DNA from: Chryseobacterium joostei
GTDB taxonomy: Bacteria > Bacteroidota > Bacteroidia > Flavobacteriales > Weeksellaceae
NCBI RefSeq assembly: GCF_003815775.1
Contig: NZ_CP033926.1
Coordinates: 682,001-746,000, forward strand
Direction: 5' to 3'
DNA length: 64,000 bases
In this document: positions 1 through 9,040 of the stretch, in pieces
Layout of the letters: each line of letters opens with the position of its first letter
Position numbering within the stretch: position 1 is the first letter of the stretch
Program-made: the position numbers and the translations under genes
The notes under the pieces: generated by a model
What the model saw: the letters and a program-made list of their open reading frames with translations, nothing else
Database searches by the model: none
Told to the model about the DNA's origin: nothing

Positions 1-8
1 AAAACAAA

Positions 9-32
9 AAGGTCTTCACGAATGAAGACCTT
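9..32 (-). terminator. Hairpin with a T-run on the minus strand
   Basis: The stem AAGGTCTTCA, loop CGAA and matching arm TGAAGACCTT form a perfect 10-bp hairpin. The T-rich tail lies on the minus-strand side, so it would stop leftward transcription. No minus-strand gene lies to its right in the window. A minus-strand TAnnTTTG element (72-79) sits just upstream, so it could also be a leader hairpin of a gene left of the window. Confidence 0.6.
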
Positions 33-38
33 AAAAAA

Positions 39-510
39 ACACAAATGATGAAAAAAAATTATTTCGATTCACAAATATAAGCAAAATTTATATTATGCAG
101 AGCATCATATGTGCATTTTTTTTAAAAAATATTTATTTTAATTAAAAATAATTATTCTATAACATATTTAGGCTTTTATTAATATTTTGAAATTTTCACA
201 AAATTTACTTCATGTATACAATTGAAAGCAACGAGTTTGGAGACAAATAAAAATTAATCTTTTGCTTTGTTCTCTTCATAAAAATTACCTCTGAGCCATT
301 TGAGAAATTTATTCAGAATCTTTTTCCATGAAATAGACCCGATACCATTGTGTATGCTTTGGGTAACTCACATATATAGAACCCGATTGATAAATATTTT
401 AAAGAAACCCTTTCTTTTAGAACCCAAAATATTTATTTAAACCATTTCTAAAATAAATAAATTCTTAAAAAATTAATACAGTATTCATTTTTTAGAAAAA
501 ATTTAAGCCT
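39..510. other. AT-rich gene-free stretch at the left edge
   Basis: This stretch of roughly 470 bases is strongly AT-rich and has no convincing open frame. It holds one candidate leftward -7 box, CAAATATA read on the plus strand at 72-79. It ends at the promoter of the small secreted protein at 526. Nothing else could be recognised. Confidence 0.5.
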
Positions 511-518
511 TATATTTG
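511..518 (+). promoter_or_regulatory. Flavobacterial -7 element (TATATTTG)
   Basis: This is a perfect match to TAnnTTTG, 8 bases before the ATG at 526. Transcription would start at about 523-526, so the mRNA would be almost leaderless, or the true start codon is an internal ATG slightly downstream. Confidence 0.55.
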
Positions 519-525
519 CCATGTA

Positions 526-888
526 ATGTTAAAATGGTTCTCCATATTATGCTCGATGATGTATGTGCTAGCTACCACCAATGCGGGGGAAGTAATGAAA
601 GTGCCTATGTTTGTGGAACACTTTATGGAATACCACGGAAATCTGTCCGAATTCGTCATGGAGCACTATGACAATCACAAAAAAGACTCTGACTGGGATT
701 TAGACCAAAAGCTGCCGTTTATCAATCCACCCATTGTATTAACAGTGCATGCCCAACTTCCGGAACTTACCTTTGAAATCAAAAAACCTAAGGAAATCAA
801 GATTCCTCAGAAAAACAGTATTTATCAGGAAAAGGACTTCTCAAACCTTTACCTTTCCAGGATTTTCCAGCCTCCACGGCTTTCATAA
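526..888 (+). CDS. Small secreted protein preceding a metal-efflux operon
   Basis: This 120-residue protein has a hydrophobic N-terminus (about residues 4-20) that reads as a signal peptide. It then has a short acidic and histidine-containing segment (VEHFMEYHGN, EHYDNH) and a basic, proline-rich tail. Small periplasmic proteins of this style often precede CzcA/CusA operons in flavobacteria, and this one lies 314 bases upstream of such an operon. A role in binding or sensing metal is inferred from position and the His/Glu residues only; no domain was recognised. The -7 box lies so close to the ATG that a start at one of the ATGs near codon 11 is possible. Confidence 0.6.
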   Translation: MLKWFSILCSMMYVLATTNAGEVMKVPMFVEHFMEYHGNLSEFVMEHYDNHKKDSDWDLDQKLPFINPPIVLTVHAQLPELTFEIKKPKEIKIPQKNSIYQEKDFSNLYLSRIFQPPRLS

Positions 889-1202
889 TTGATTTTAGAT
901 TGAAAATTAATGCTTTAAGTTTTTTACTCGAAGCAGTCAATTCTTATTACTTATCAATAAATCTGTAGCGCTTTACCATTCTGCTTACATTTTTAATCAC
1001 AAAACCTTTATTTAAAGCTTTTACAACGTTGTAATAAGTTTAAAATAATGCAGTATGCAATGTTCACCCAATAAGAACTAAAGTGAGCTTCATGCGTACA
1101 AAACTTATCACTTAAATACCTTAAGTGCATCAATTTTTTTGTGGTCAAGTCAAGGTTTAAGCAGTATTCAAGGCACTACGGTTAGCAAATAATATATTTT
1201 TC
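889..1202. other. Intergenic region upstream of the efflux operon, with a 14-bp palindrome
   Basis: No gene is seen in these 314 bases. They contain the perfect palindrome TTACAACGTTGTAA at 1021-1034, about 170 bases before the CzcA start. It could be an operator. No clear TAnnTTTG box was found next to it. Confidence 0.4.
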
Positions 1203-4200
1203 ATGTTAAACAAAATCATTGAGTTTTCGGTAAAGAATAAGCTCATCATTGCTCTGTTCACCATAGGACTTGTCCTTCTCGGAGTCTATGAAACTACTAA
1301 ACTTCCCATTGACGCACAACCTGACATCACCAATAATCAGGTCCAGATTATCACTACAGCACCATCTTACGGAGCCGCAGATATAGAGCGTCTTGTCACA
1401 TTCCCCATTGAGCAGTCTACCAGTAATATCAGTGGTATTACAGAACTTCGAAGTCTTTCAAGATTTGGGCTTTCATTGGTAACTGTTGTTTTTGATGATA
1501 AAACAGATGTGTATTGGGCCAGACAGCAGGTTCAGGAGCGTTTACAGCTTGTACAGGACAATATTCCTGCAGGAATTGGGAAACCGGAGCTTGGACCTAT
1601 TTCCACCGGACTGGGAGAGATCTTCCAATATGTGGTAAGAGCAAAAAAGGGCTATGAAAACGTGTATGACGAAACAGAGCTCAGAACCATTCAGGATTGG
1701 GTGGTAAGACGTCAGTTACTAGGAACCAAGGGAGTGGCTGATGTCAGCAGTTTCGGAGGAAAGCTGAAGCAATATGAAATAGCCATCAATCCCAATAAAC
1801 TTCAGGCATTCAACATCAATATCAATGATGTATTTTCCGCTCTGGAAAAAAATAACCAGAATACCGGAGGTGCTTATATTGAGAAAAAAGAAACCGTTCT
1901 TTTTATAAGAAGTGAGGGTCTTTTGGGAAGTACGGAAGATATCGGAAGCATTCAGGTGGCAGAAACAAGGGAAGGAATTCCGGTTCACATAAAAGATGTG
2001 GCATCCGTAAAGATAGGATATGCAACAAGATATGGTGCTATGACTTATAATGATACCGGAGAGGTATCGGGAGCAATTGTTTTAATGCTTAAAGGTGAAA
2101 ATGCCAACGAAGTTATTACCAATATCAAGCAGAGACTGGAAAAAATTCAGGAATCCCTGCCTGAGGGTGTTGTTATTGAACCTTTCCTTGACCGTGCTAA
2201 AATGGTGAATAATACCATCAGTACTGTAAAGACAAACCTGATGGAAGGTGCATTAATTGTAGTTTTCATTTTGGTTTTATTTTTAGGAAACTTCAGAGCC
2301 GGACTATTGGTTGCCTCTGTTATTCCTTTAGCCATGCTATTTGCCATTATCATGATGAACATCTTTGGAGTTGGCGGTAACCTGATGAGTCTCGGAGCCC
2401 TGGATTTTGGTCTTATTGTGGATGGCGCAGTGATTATCGTTGAAGCCGTTCTTCATCAGCTCGCCCACAAAAAACACTTCGGAAAAGATAATATGCTGAG
2501 CAAAAATGAGATGAACGAGCAAGTTTCAAGCTCTGCCACTAAAATGGTAAACAGTGCTGTTTTTGGTCAGATCATTATCCTGATTGTGTATCTTCCGATT
2601 TTTACGCTTCAGGGAATTGAGGGAAAAATGTTCAAACCTATGGCCCAAACTGTAGCTTTTGCCTTAATTGGTGCATTTATCCTTTCACTTACCTATATCC
2701 CTATGATGAGTTCCCTGGTATTAAGCCGAAAGAAAAAGGAAAAAGATAACATTTCTGACAAAGTAATGACCAAGGTAGAAATAGGACATCAAAAGTTTCT
2801 GATGAAAGCTCTTAAATACCAAAAAACAATCATTCTTGGAGTATTAATCCTTTTTGCAGGGGCCGTTTTTACTCTTTCCAGAATGGGCGGAGAGTTCATA
2901 CCCTCACTGGAAGAAGGTGATTTTGCTGTGGAAATGAGAATTCTTCAGGGAAGTAATATTAATGAGACTAAAAAAGTAACCACTCAGGCTTCAAGCATTC
3001 TTTTAAAACAATTTCCCGAAATACAGAAAATCGTTGTAAAGATTGGAAGTGCCGAAATTCCTACAGAACCAATGCCAATGGATGCTGGGGATATGATTAT
3101 TGTTTTAAAACCTAAAAAAGAATGGACTTCCGCATCATCATTTCCGGAGCTGTCTGAAAAGATGAGTAAAGCATTAAGTGTTATTCCGGGACTAACAACC
3201 AGTTTTCAGTTTCCTGTACAGATGCGTTTCAATGAATTGATGACCGGAGCCAGACAGGATATAGTCTGTAAAATCTATGGTGAAGATCTTGACAGTCTTA
3301 CCACCTACGCAAAAAAACTGGGAAGTGTTATCAATTCAGTAAAAGGTGCTCAGGACCTTTATATAGAACCCGTTGTAGGGGCTCCACAGGTGGTCATTGA
3401 CTATAACCGTTCAGAATTATCACGATACAACATTTCTGTAGCAGAAATCAATAGGGTTATCAATATGGCTTTTGCAGGGCAAACTGCGGGAGCTTTATAT
3501 GAGGGAGAGAAAAAATTCGACATTGTTGTCCGTATGGATAATGAACATAAAAAAGATATTACAAGCATTCAGAACTTGTTGGTTCCTACAGCTTCGGGTG
3601 AACAGGTTCCATTATCTCAGCTGGCTAAGGTAGAACTTAAAAACAGTCCGAACCAGATTCAGAGGGAAGATACCAAAAGAAGAATCATTGTTGGTTTCAA
3701 CGCAAAAGGAAGAGATGTACAGACTATTGTGGAAGAGCTTCAGCAAAAAGTAAATAAAAATATTAAGTTCTCACCTGGATATACTGTTTCCTACGGTGGA
3801 ACCTTTGAAAATTTAAATGAAGCTAAAGCAAGACTGGGAATCGCAGTTCCTATTTCTTTGGTGATGATTTTCCTGTTGCTGTTCTTCGCGTTTGGCTCCA
3901 TAAAACACAGCTTATTAATCTATACTGCAATTCCGTTGTCAGCAATCGGAGGTGTATATTTTCTTGCTTTAAGAGGAATGCCTTTCAGCATCAGTGCAGG
4001 GGTTGGGTTCATAGCCTTATTTGGAGTTGCCGTATTGAATGGAATTGTTTTGATATCAGAATTTAACCGATTGAAAAACAACGGAATAACCAACACCAGC
4101 AGAATTGTACTCATGGGAACAAGAATCAGGCTTCGTCCGGTCTTAATGACTGCTTTTGTAGCTTCTTTAGGCTTTCTTCCTATGGCGATAAGTAACGGAG

Positions 4201-5540
4201 CGGGAGCAGAGGTGCAGAGACCTTTGGCGACGGTAGTTATTGGCGGGCTGATGCTGGCAACACTTTTAACCTTATTTGTACTTCCTATTCTCTACGTCCT
4301 ATTTGAACATATTAATAAAGATAAAATGAAATTCTCTAAAAAAATAAACTATAAAAAGTTATCAGTTTTCTTGCTATTGGTTTCTTTCGGAAGTCTTCAG
4401 GCTCAGGAAAACATCACTTTTGAACAAGCTCTGGAAAAAGCAATTCAGCAAAACGGAACCCTTAAAAGTTCAAAATTAATCTCAGATTATCAGGAAAAAT
4501 TAAAGGCCGGCTATCTTGATCTTCCTCAACTGGAAGTTACCGGCGCAATTGGACAGATTCAGGGAGAAGAAACAGACAACTCATTCGGAATCTCCCAGAA
4601 GTTTAGTTTTCCGACAGTTTATTCAAAAAGAAAACAGATGCTGGATGCAGAATGGACAGCGAGTGTTATTAATCAAAACCTTACAAAAACACAGCTTACC
4701 AAAGAGGTTACAGATGTTTTTTATAGAATTTTAGTACTACAAGAGAAGAAAAAAGTATTGGAATATATCAGCCAGCTGTACAGCAATTTTGCCAATAAAG
4801 CCAGTTTAAGATTGAAAAAAGGTGAAGCCAATATTTTGGAGGAATCAACTGCAGAAATTCAAAAGGAACAAATGCAGGTACAGCTAAACTCTCTTGAAAA
4901 TGACCTGAATATAGCCAAATTACAGCTTCAGCTACTTCTTCAATCTGAAAATGCCTACCAACCCGTTGCAGATAAGGCTGTAATGGATGTAGGACTTCAA
5001 CTTTCTGAAGAAATGATTAAGCAACATCCTCAGCTTCAATATTTGCAACAACAGATCAAAATAGGAGAGGCGGAAGTACAACTTGAAAAAAGCAGACTTC
5101 TTCCTGAACTTATGGTAGGGTATACCAACCAAAGCATGAAAAACATTAATAACAACCGTTTTAATTCTGTTCAGGTCGGAGTAGGTATTCCTTTATTCAC
5201 AAAAGGACAAAGAGCTATGGCAAAAGCAGCACAGGCAAAAATTGCAATCTCTGAAAACGAATACCAAAGAAAGGAAATTGAACTTAAAAACAGATTGAGA
5301 CAACAAATCAGCAACTATCTGAATCAACAGAAAATCATTGGAAATTACGAACAAAAACAGCTTCCAAAATCTGAAACCATCCTGAAAACAGCTCAAAAAC
5401 AAATGGATGTAGGAGAAATTGATTATCTGAACTGGGTAATATTGGTGAATCAGGCTGTAAAAACCAAGGCCGATTACATTGACAGCCTTGAAAAGCTTAA
5501 TCAGATTGGAGCAGAACTTAATTTCTTAATTTCAAAATAA
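1203..5540 (+). CDS. czcA: CzcA/CusA-type heavy-metal RND pump fused to a TolC-like outer membrane factor
   Basis: This 1445-residue protein joins two parts. Residues 1 to about 1040 are a heavy-metal RND inner-membrane proton antiporter. The HME-class motif is complete: D401-FG, D407-GA and E414, one residue off the D402/D408/E415 relay described for CzcA. From residue 1042 (MKFSKKINYKK...) there is a textbook signal peptide ending at AQ, followed by a roughly 380-residue helical TolC/CzcC-like domain. A single ORF thus encodes both pump and outer-membrane channel; such long CzcA proteins are known in Bacteroidota. Cleavage at the internal signal, or internal translation from the ATG at 4326, would release the channel. 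The adaptor gene follows 8 bases downstream. The metal specificity cannot be read from sequence; divalent cations (Co/Zn/Cd) or Cu/Ag are the options. Confidence 0.93.
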   Translation: MLNKIIEFSVKNKLIIALFTIGLVLLGVYETTKLPIDAQPDITNNQVQIITTAPSYGAADIERLVTFPIEQSTSNISGITELRSLSRFGLSLVTVVFDDKTDVYWARQQVQERLQLVQDNIPAGIGKPELGPISTGLGEIFQYVVRAKKGYENVYDETELRTIQDWVVRRQLLGTKGVADVSSFGGKLKQYEIAINPNKLQAFNININDVFSALEKNNQNTGGAYIEKKETVLFIRSEGLLGSTEDIGSIQVAETREGIPVHIKDVASVKIGYATRYGAMTYNDTGEVSGAIVLMLKGENANEVITNIKQRLEKIQESLPEGVVIEPFLDRAKMVNNTISTVKTNLMEGALIVVFILVLFLGNFRAGLLVASVIPLAMLFAIIMMNIFGVGGNLMSLGALDFGLIVDGAVIIVEAVLHQLAHKKHFGKDNMLSKNEMNEQVSSSATKMVNSAVFGQIIILIVYLPIFTLQGIEGKMFKPMAQTVAFALIGAFILSLTYIPMMSSLVLSRKKKEKDNISDKVMTKVEIGHQKFLMKALKYQKTIILGVLILFAGAVFTLSRMGGEFIPSLEEGDFAVEMRILQGSNINETKKVTTQASSILLKQFPEIQKIVVKIGSAEIPTEPMPMDAGDMIIVLKPKKEWTSASSFPELSEKMSKALSVIPGLTTSFQFPVQMRFNELMTGARQDIVCKIYGEDLDSLTTYAKKLGSVINSVKGAQDLYIEPVVGAPQVVIDYNRSELSRYNISVAEINRVINMAFAGQTAGALYEGEKKFDIVVRMDNEHKKDITSIQNLLVPTASGEQVPLSQLAKVELKNSPNQIQREDTKRRIIVGFNAKGRDVQTIVEELQQKVNKNIKFSPGYTVSYGGTFENLNEAKARLGIAVPISLVMIFLLLFFAFGSIKHSLLIYTAIPLSAIGGVYFLALRGMPFSISAGVGFIALFGVAVLNGIVLISEFNRLKNNGITNTSRIVLMGTRIRLRPVLMTAFVASLGFLPMAISNGAGAEVQRPLATVVIGGLMLATLLTLFVLPILYVLFEHINKDKMKFSKKINYKKLSVFLLLVSFGSLQAQENITFEQALEKAIQQNGTLKSSKLISDYQEKLKAGYLDLPQLEVTGAIGQIQGEETDNSFGISQKFSFPTVYSKRKQMLDAEWTASVINQNLTKTQLTKEVTDVFYRILVLQEKKKVLEYISQLYSNFANKASLRLKKGEANILEESTAEIQKEQMQVQLNSLENDLNIAKLQLQLLLQSENAYQPVADKAVMDVGLQLSEEMIKQHPQLQYLQQQIKIGEAEVQLEKSRLLPELMVGYTNQSMKNINNNRFNSVQVGVGIPLFTKGQRAMAKAAQAKIAISENEYQRKEIELKNRLRQQISNYLNQQKIIGNYEQKQLPKSETILKTAQKQMDVGEIDYLNWVILVNQAVKTKADYIDSLEKLNQIGAELNFLISK

Positions 5541-5548
5541 ACAGCATC

Positions 5549-6700
5549 ATGCAATTCAAAAAAATATCAATATACAGCCTTTCCTTAGCCCTTATTTTAT
5601 CTTCATGCTCAGGAAAAAAGGAAGAGGAAAAAACTGTTTACGAGAACACAAAATTTACCAAAGGGGCTGAAAATACGGTACACCTTACAGAAAAGCAAAT
5701 TCAGTCTGTAGGCTTAACTACCACTTCCATCCAAAACAGAAATATGGAAAAACTGGTACGTCTGAACGGAAAAGCAGAGATTGCCCCTTCCCACATCAGC
5801 TCGGTTTCAAGCATTATGGGCGGGCATATCAAATCCATCAATGTGATCAATGGAAGCCATTTCAGTAAAGGACAGGTATTGGCCGTTGTAGAAGATCCAC
5901 AATTCATACAACTTCAACAGGATTATCTGGTAACCAAGGCACAGCTAGAAGCAGCAAGACTGAACTTCAACCGTCAAAAGGATCTTAACACAAGCAAAGC
6001 AAGCAGTGATAAAACCATGCAAACCGCTCAGGCAGACTATTCTACCCAGAATGCTACCCTAAAAGGTCTTGAAGAAAAGCTCCGAATTATAGGGATAAAC
6101 GCCAAAGGATTAAACACTGGAAATATTAGGAGTAAAATCAATATTTATGCACCGTTCAGTGGTTTTGTAAGCAAAATTTTGGTGAATAACGGGCAATATA
6201 TCAACCCTGCAGATACCTTATTTGAGTTGATTAATCCAGCCGGATTGCTTTTAGAATTAAAGATTTTCGAAAACGATGTGAATGATATAAAAGTTGGACA
6301 GGAGATTTTGGTTTACAATAATCAGAAACCTGACCTGAAATCTAATGCTAAAATTGTAAGCGTGGTTCCAAGTATTGAAAACGGAGGTTCTGCAACGGCT
6401 GTCGCTAAATTATCGTCTGTCAATTCAGAATTTGTAAAAGGAATGTACATCAATGCAGAAGTTAATATCAGCAGTAGATACACCCAAGGACTTCCCAATG
6501 AAGCCGTGGTTTCCTTTGAAAATAAAAATTATGTTTTTGAAGATCTTGGAAAATCAAAGTATAAAATGATTCCTGTGGTTACCGGAATTTCAGATGATCA
6601 GTTTACAGAAATCGTAAAGGCAGATTTTTTAAAGGATAAAAAAATTGTACAGAAAGGAGCCTACAGCTTGTTGATGATGCTTAAGAACAAAGCAGAGTAG
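5549..6700 (+). CDS. czcB: RND efflux periplasmic adaptor lipoprotein (CzcB/CusB-like)
   Basis: This 383-residue membrane-fusion protein links the CzcA pump to the outer-membrane channel in the periplasm. It begins with a lipoprotein signal whose lipobox is LSSC, with Cys20 as the lipidated residue. A barrel-sandwich half-motif (VSSIMGGHIKSINV...) starts at about residue 84. An alpha-hairpin of Gln/Ala-rich coil spans about 120-165, and the second lipoyl half (IYAPFSGFVSKILVNNG) is near 200-215. Beta-barrel and membrane-proximal domains follow. It lies 8 bases after czcA and ends at a strong terminator, so pump, channel and adaptor form one operon. Confidence 0.9.
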   Translation: MQFKKISIYSLSLALILSSCSGKKEEEKTVYENTKFTKGAENTVHLTEKQIQSVGLTTTSIQNRNMEKLVRLNGKAEIAPSHISSVSSIMGGHIKSINVINGSHFSKGQVLAVVEDPQFIQLQQDYLVTKAQLEAARLNFNRQKDLNTSKASSDKTMQTAQADYSTQNATLKGLEEKLRIIGINAKGLNTGNIRSKINIYAPFSGFVSKILVNNGQYINPADTLFELINPAGLLLELKIFENDVNDIKVGQEILVYNNQKPDLKSNAKIVSVVPSIENGGSATAVAKLSSVNSEFVKGMYINAEVNISSRYTQGLPNEAVVSFENKNYVFEDLGKSKYKMIPVVTGISDDQFTEIVKADFLKDKKIVQKGAYSLLMMLKNKAE

Positions 6701-7004
6701 TTCTCCTGACAAATATTTTAAAGCAAAGGTTTTGTTTACTGTAACAGGTAAATAAAACCTTTTTTATTATGCCTGAATTGATTGTATAATTACAGAGAAA
6801 AACTTGTGCCTTTGTGTTTTCCAGCAGAACCTATTAAACCAATTTTCATTTCTTCTTATTTTAAAGAATAAAGTGATTTTTAGCATATTTTCAAAATTAC
6901 AAGTATTATTTAATGCATAATTTATTAAAAAATGATATTTTTAGCGGTGAATAGTTTTTAGGAATTTTTAGTTGCATTAAGTAAAAAACTTTTATTGAAA
7001 CATA
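6701..7004. other. Intergenic region with terminator and a repeat-like tract
   Basis: These 304 bases hold the operon terminator (6725-6762) and then AT-rich DNA. The tract at about 6800-6825 (ACTTGTGCCTTTGTG) resembles a tract at 41590-41620 and may belong to a dispersed intergenic repeat. No gene was seen. Confidence 0.4.
6725..6766 (+). terminator. Rho-independent terminator of the czc operon
   Basis: The arms AAAGGTTTTGTTTAC (6725-6739) and GTAAATAAAACCTTT (6748-6762) pair almost perfectly and run into a T-tract, 25 bases after the adaptor stop codon. Confidence 0.8.
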
Positions 7005-8813
7005 ATGACAACTAAACCGTTACACAATTTTCATATTCCCGTAATGGGATTGGCTTATACTATAGACAGCCCGATCCGCGTTGCACAATATGGAATTTCT
7101 TCTGTGATTTCTATTATTGATGATGAAATCCTTGAAAAAATGAAGAACTTCTATACCAAGAAGTTTAATCTGGATTATCTGGGAATATCTACAAAAACAG
7201 AGGATTACAGAGCCAAAAGGGTTACTGCTTATCTGAACATGGTAGATGATATCGTGAATGAAAAATTCGAATCTTTCAAACAGGAAATCAGTAAAAATAA
7301 AGAAGCATTGAAAGACTTTATAACCATGCTTCCCAATACTTCAGATCTGAAAAACAGTCTCCAAAATCTTATCAATCAAAAAGATAATTGGGGGGACAGT
7401 ATTAAAAATTTCATCGAGGCCAATTTAATACCGGGAAGTATTGATGTCAATATCATGACAAAAGTTGATAAAGACAACTATAAGAAAAACGAGCAGCTTC
7501 CTGTGATGTACAATGATGCTCATGCCTCACTCCGCGGATTTGCCAATAGTAAATTATCTTCCTCCATGGTTCTTTCTGCAGGGATGAATCCTCGTTTGTA
7601 TAGCTATATGGAAGAATTCGAGGACTTTTTCCCCAATGAAAATGGTATTCTGAAAAAGAAAATCATTCTTAAGGTGAGTGATTTCCGTTCTGCAATGATT
7701 CAGGGAAATTTTCTGGCAAAAAAAGGGCTTTGGGTTTCAGAATACAGAATAGAATCCGGTTTGAACTGTGGTGGCCATGCTTTCGCCACAGAGGGAATGC
7801 TTTTGGGACCTATCATGGAAGAATTCAAGCAGAAAAAAAATGAACTGATACAATCTGCCCATGCATTAATGATCAATGCTTTAGAACAAAAGGGAAAACA
7901 CCTTGTCTCTAAGCCTTTAGAAATGAAAATTACCGTACAGGGTGGCGTAGGAACCTCAGAGGAACACGATTTTTTACTGGCAACCTATGATGTAGACAGT
8001 GTAGGATGGGGATCACCGTTTTTATTGGTTCCTGAAGCAACTTCTGTAGATACGGAAACCAGAAATTTACTTTTAAAAGCCAAAGAACAGGACTTTTATC
8101 TGAGTAAGATTTCGCCGCTTGGCGTACCATTCAATACTGTAAAAGGAACTTCTAATGAGCTATTAAAACATCAGAAAGAAGCAAAAGGAAAACACGGAAG
8201 TTCATGTCCAAAGAAGCTTTTGGCATTATCCAAAGAATTTTCGCAGGAAGGAACATGTACTGCTTCCAAAAAATATCAGGATATCAAATTGGAAGAACTT
8301 TATGCGCAAAAAGAATTGTTATCTGCGGAAGAATTTGATAAAAGAAAATCTGAAATCACAGATAAAGCTTGCCTGTGTGTAGGACTTGTCAATGCTGCCT
8401 ACATGGAGCAAGGACTCGAAATTAAAGGTGAAAAACAAGGTGTAGTTATCTGTCCGGGACCGAATATAGCATTTTTTGATAAAGAGGTTTCCCTTTCGGA
8501 AATGGTAAAGCACATTTATGGTAACACCAATATTCTTTCAGATATCCAGCGTCCCAATATGTTCATTAATGAGCTGAAAATGTATGTTGATTATCTGAAA
8601 AAGGAAATTACAGACTCATCCATACAGATTACCCAATCTCAATCCAAAAAATGGAATGCTTTCAAAAAAAACATGCTTGAAGGAATAGAATATTATCACA
8701 ATCTTTTTAAAACATCGTCATTCTTCAGCCAGAAATCACAAACCATACATCATCAACTTCAAGAATATAAACAGATCCTTATGGCTATTGAAATTCCTCA
8801 GGTCGAAAAGTAA
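7005..8813 (+). CDS. Putative nitronate-monooxygenase-like (FMN, TIM-barrel) protein with a cysteine-rich C-terminal part
   Basis: I do not recognise a named family for this 602-residue cytosolic protein. Parts of it resemble FMN-dependent nitronate monooxygenase-type barrels: a GLNCGGHAFATEG segment (residues 252-264), then GGVGTSEEH (313-321), then a GWGSPFLLVPEA segment (334-345). That is the order of the substrate/FMN loop and phosphate-binding elements of that family. The N-terminal 170 residues, starting NFHIPVMGLAYTIDSPI, do not fit the standard 350-residue enzyme. The C-terminal third contributes Cys401, Cys418, Cys456, Cys458 and Cys483 in CP, CTAS, CLC and CPGP contexts, possibly metal or Fe-S ligands. 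It is a single-gene unit between two terminators. The flavin assignment is an inference. Confidence 0.6.
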   Translation: MTTKPLHNFHIPVMGLAYTIDSPIRVAQYGISSVISIIDDEILEKMKNFYTKKFNLDYLGISTKTEDYRAKRVTAYLNMVDDIVNEKFESFKQEISKNKEALKDFITMLPNTSDLKNSLQNLINQKDNWGDSIKNFIEANLIPGSIDVNIMTKVDKDNYKKNEQLPVMYNDAHASLRGFANSKLSSSMVLSAGMNPRLYSYMEEFEDFFPNENGILKKKIILKVSDFRSAMIQGNFLAKKGLWVSEYRIESGLNCGGHAFATEGMLLGPIMEEFKQKKNELIQSAHALMINALEQKGKHLVSKPLEMKITVQGGVGTSEEHDFLLATYDVDSVGWGSPFLLVPEATSVDTETRNLLLKAKEQDFYLSKISPLGVPFNTVKGTSNELLKHQKEAKGKHGSSCPKKLLALSKEFSQEGTCTASKKYQDIKLEELYAQKELLSAEEFDKRKSEITDKACLCVGLVNAAYMEQGLEIKGEKQGVVICPGPNIAFFDKEVSLSEMVKHIYGNTNILSDIQRPNMFINELKMYVDYLKKEITDSSIQITQSQSKKWNAFKKNMLEGIEYYHNLFKTSSFFSQKSQTIHHQLQEYKQILMAIEIPQVEK

Positions 8814-8852
8814 TAATTACTTTTACTTGATAATTTTATATTCAGAAAATCA

Positions 8853-8886
8853 AAAAAACAGCCTTTAGATAAAGGCTGTTTTTTTG
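8853..8886 (+). terminator. Rho-independent terminator
   Basis: ACAGCCTTT and AAAGGCTGT pair around the loop AGAT. The stem is flanked by A- and T-runs and lies about 40 bases after the preceding stop codon. Confidence 0.85.
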
Positions 8887-9040
8887 ATTATAATGAAATC
8901 TTAAAAAACATTTCTGTTATAAAATAAATGAGTAAACATGGGCTTTTTCATTTATAATAACTATAGATCGCATGGTTATTTTAAATCTATATCCCGCTTA
9001 ATATTCCTTACCTTAGAGGTCAGTTAGTAAAATTATTTTT

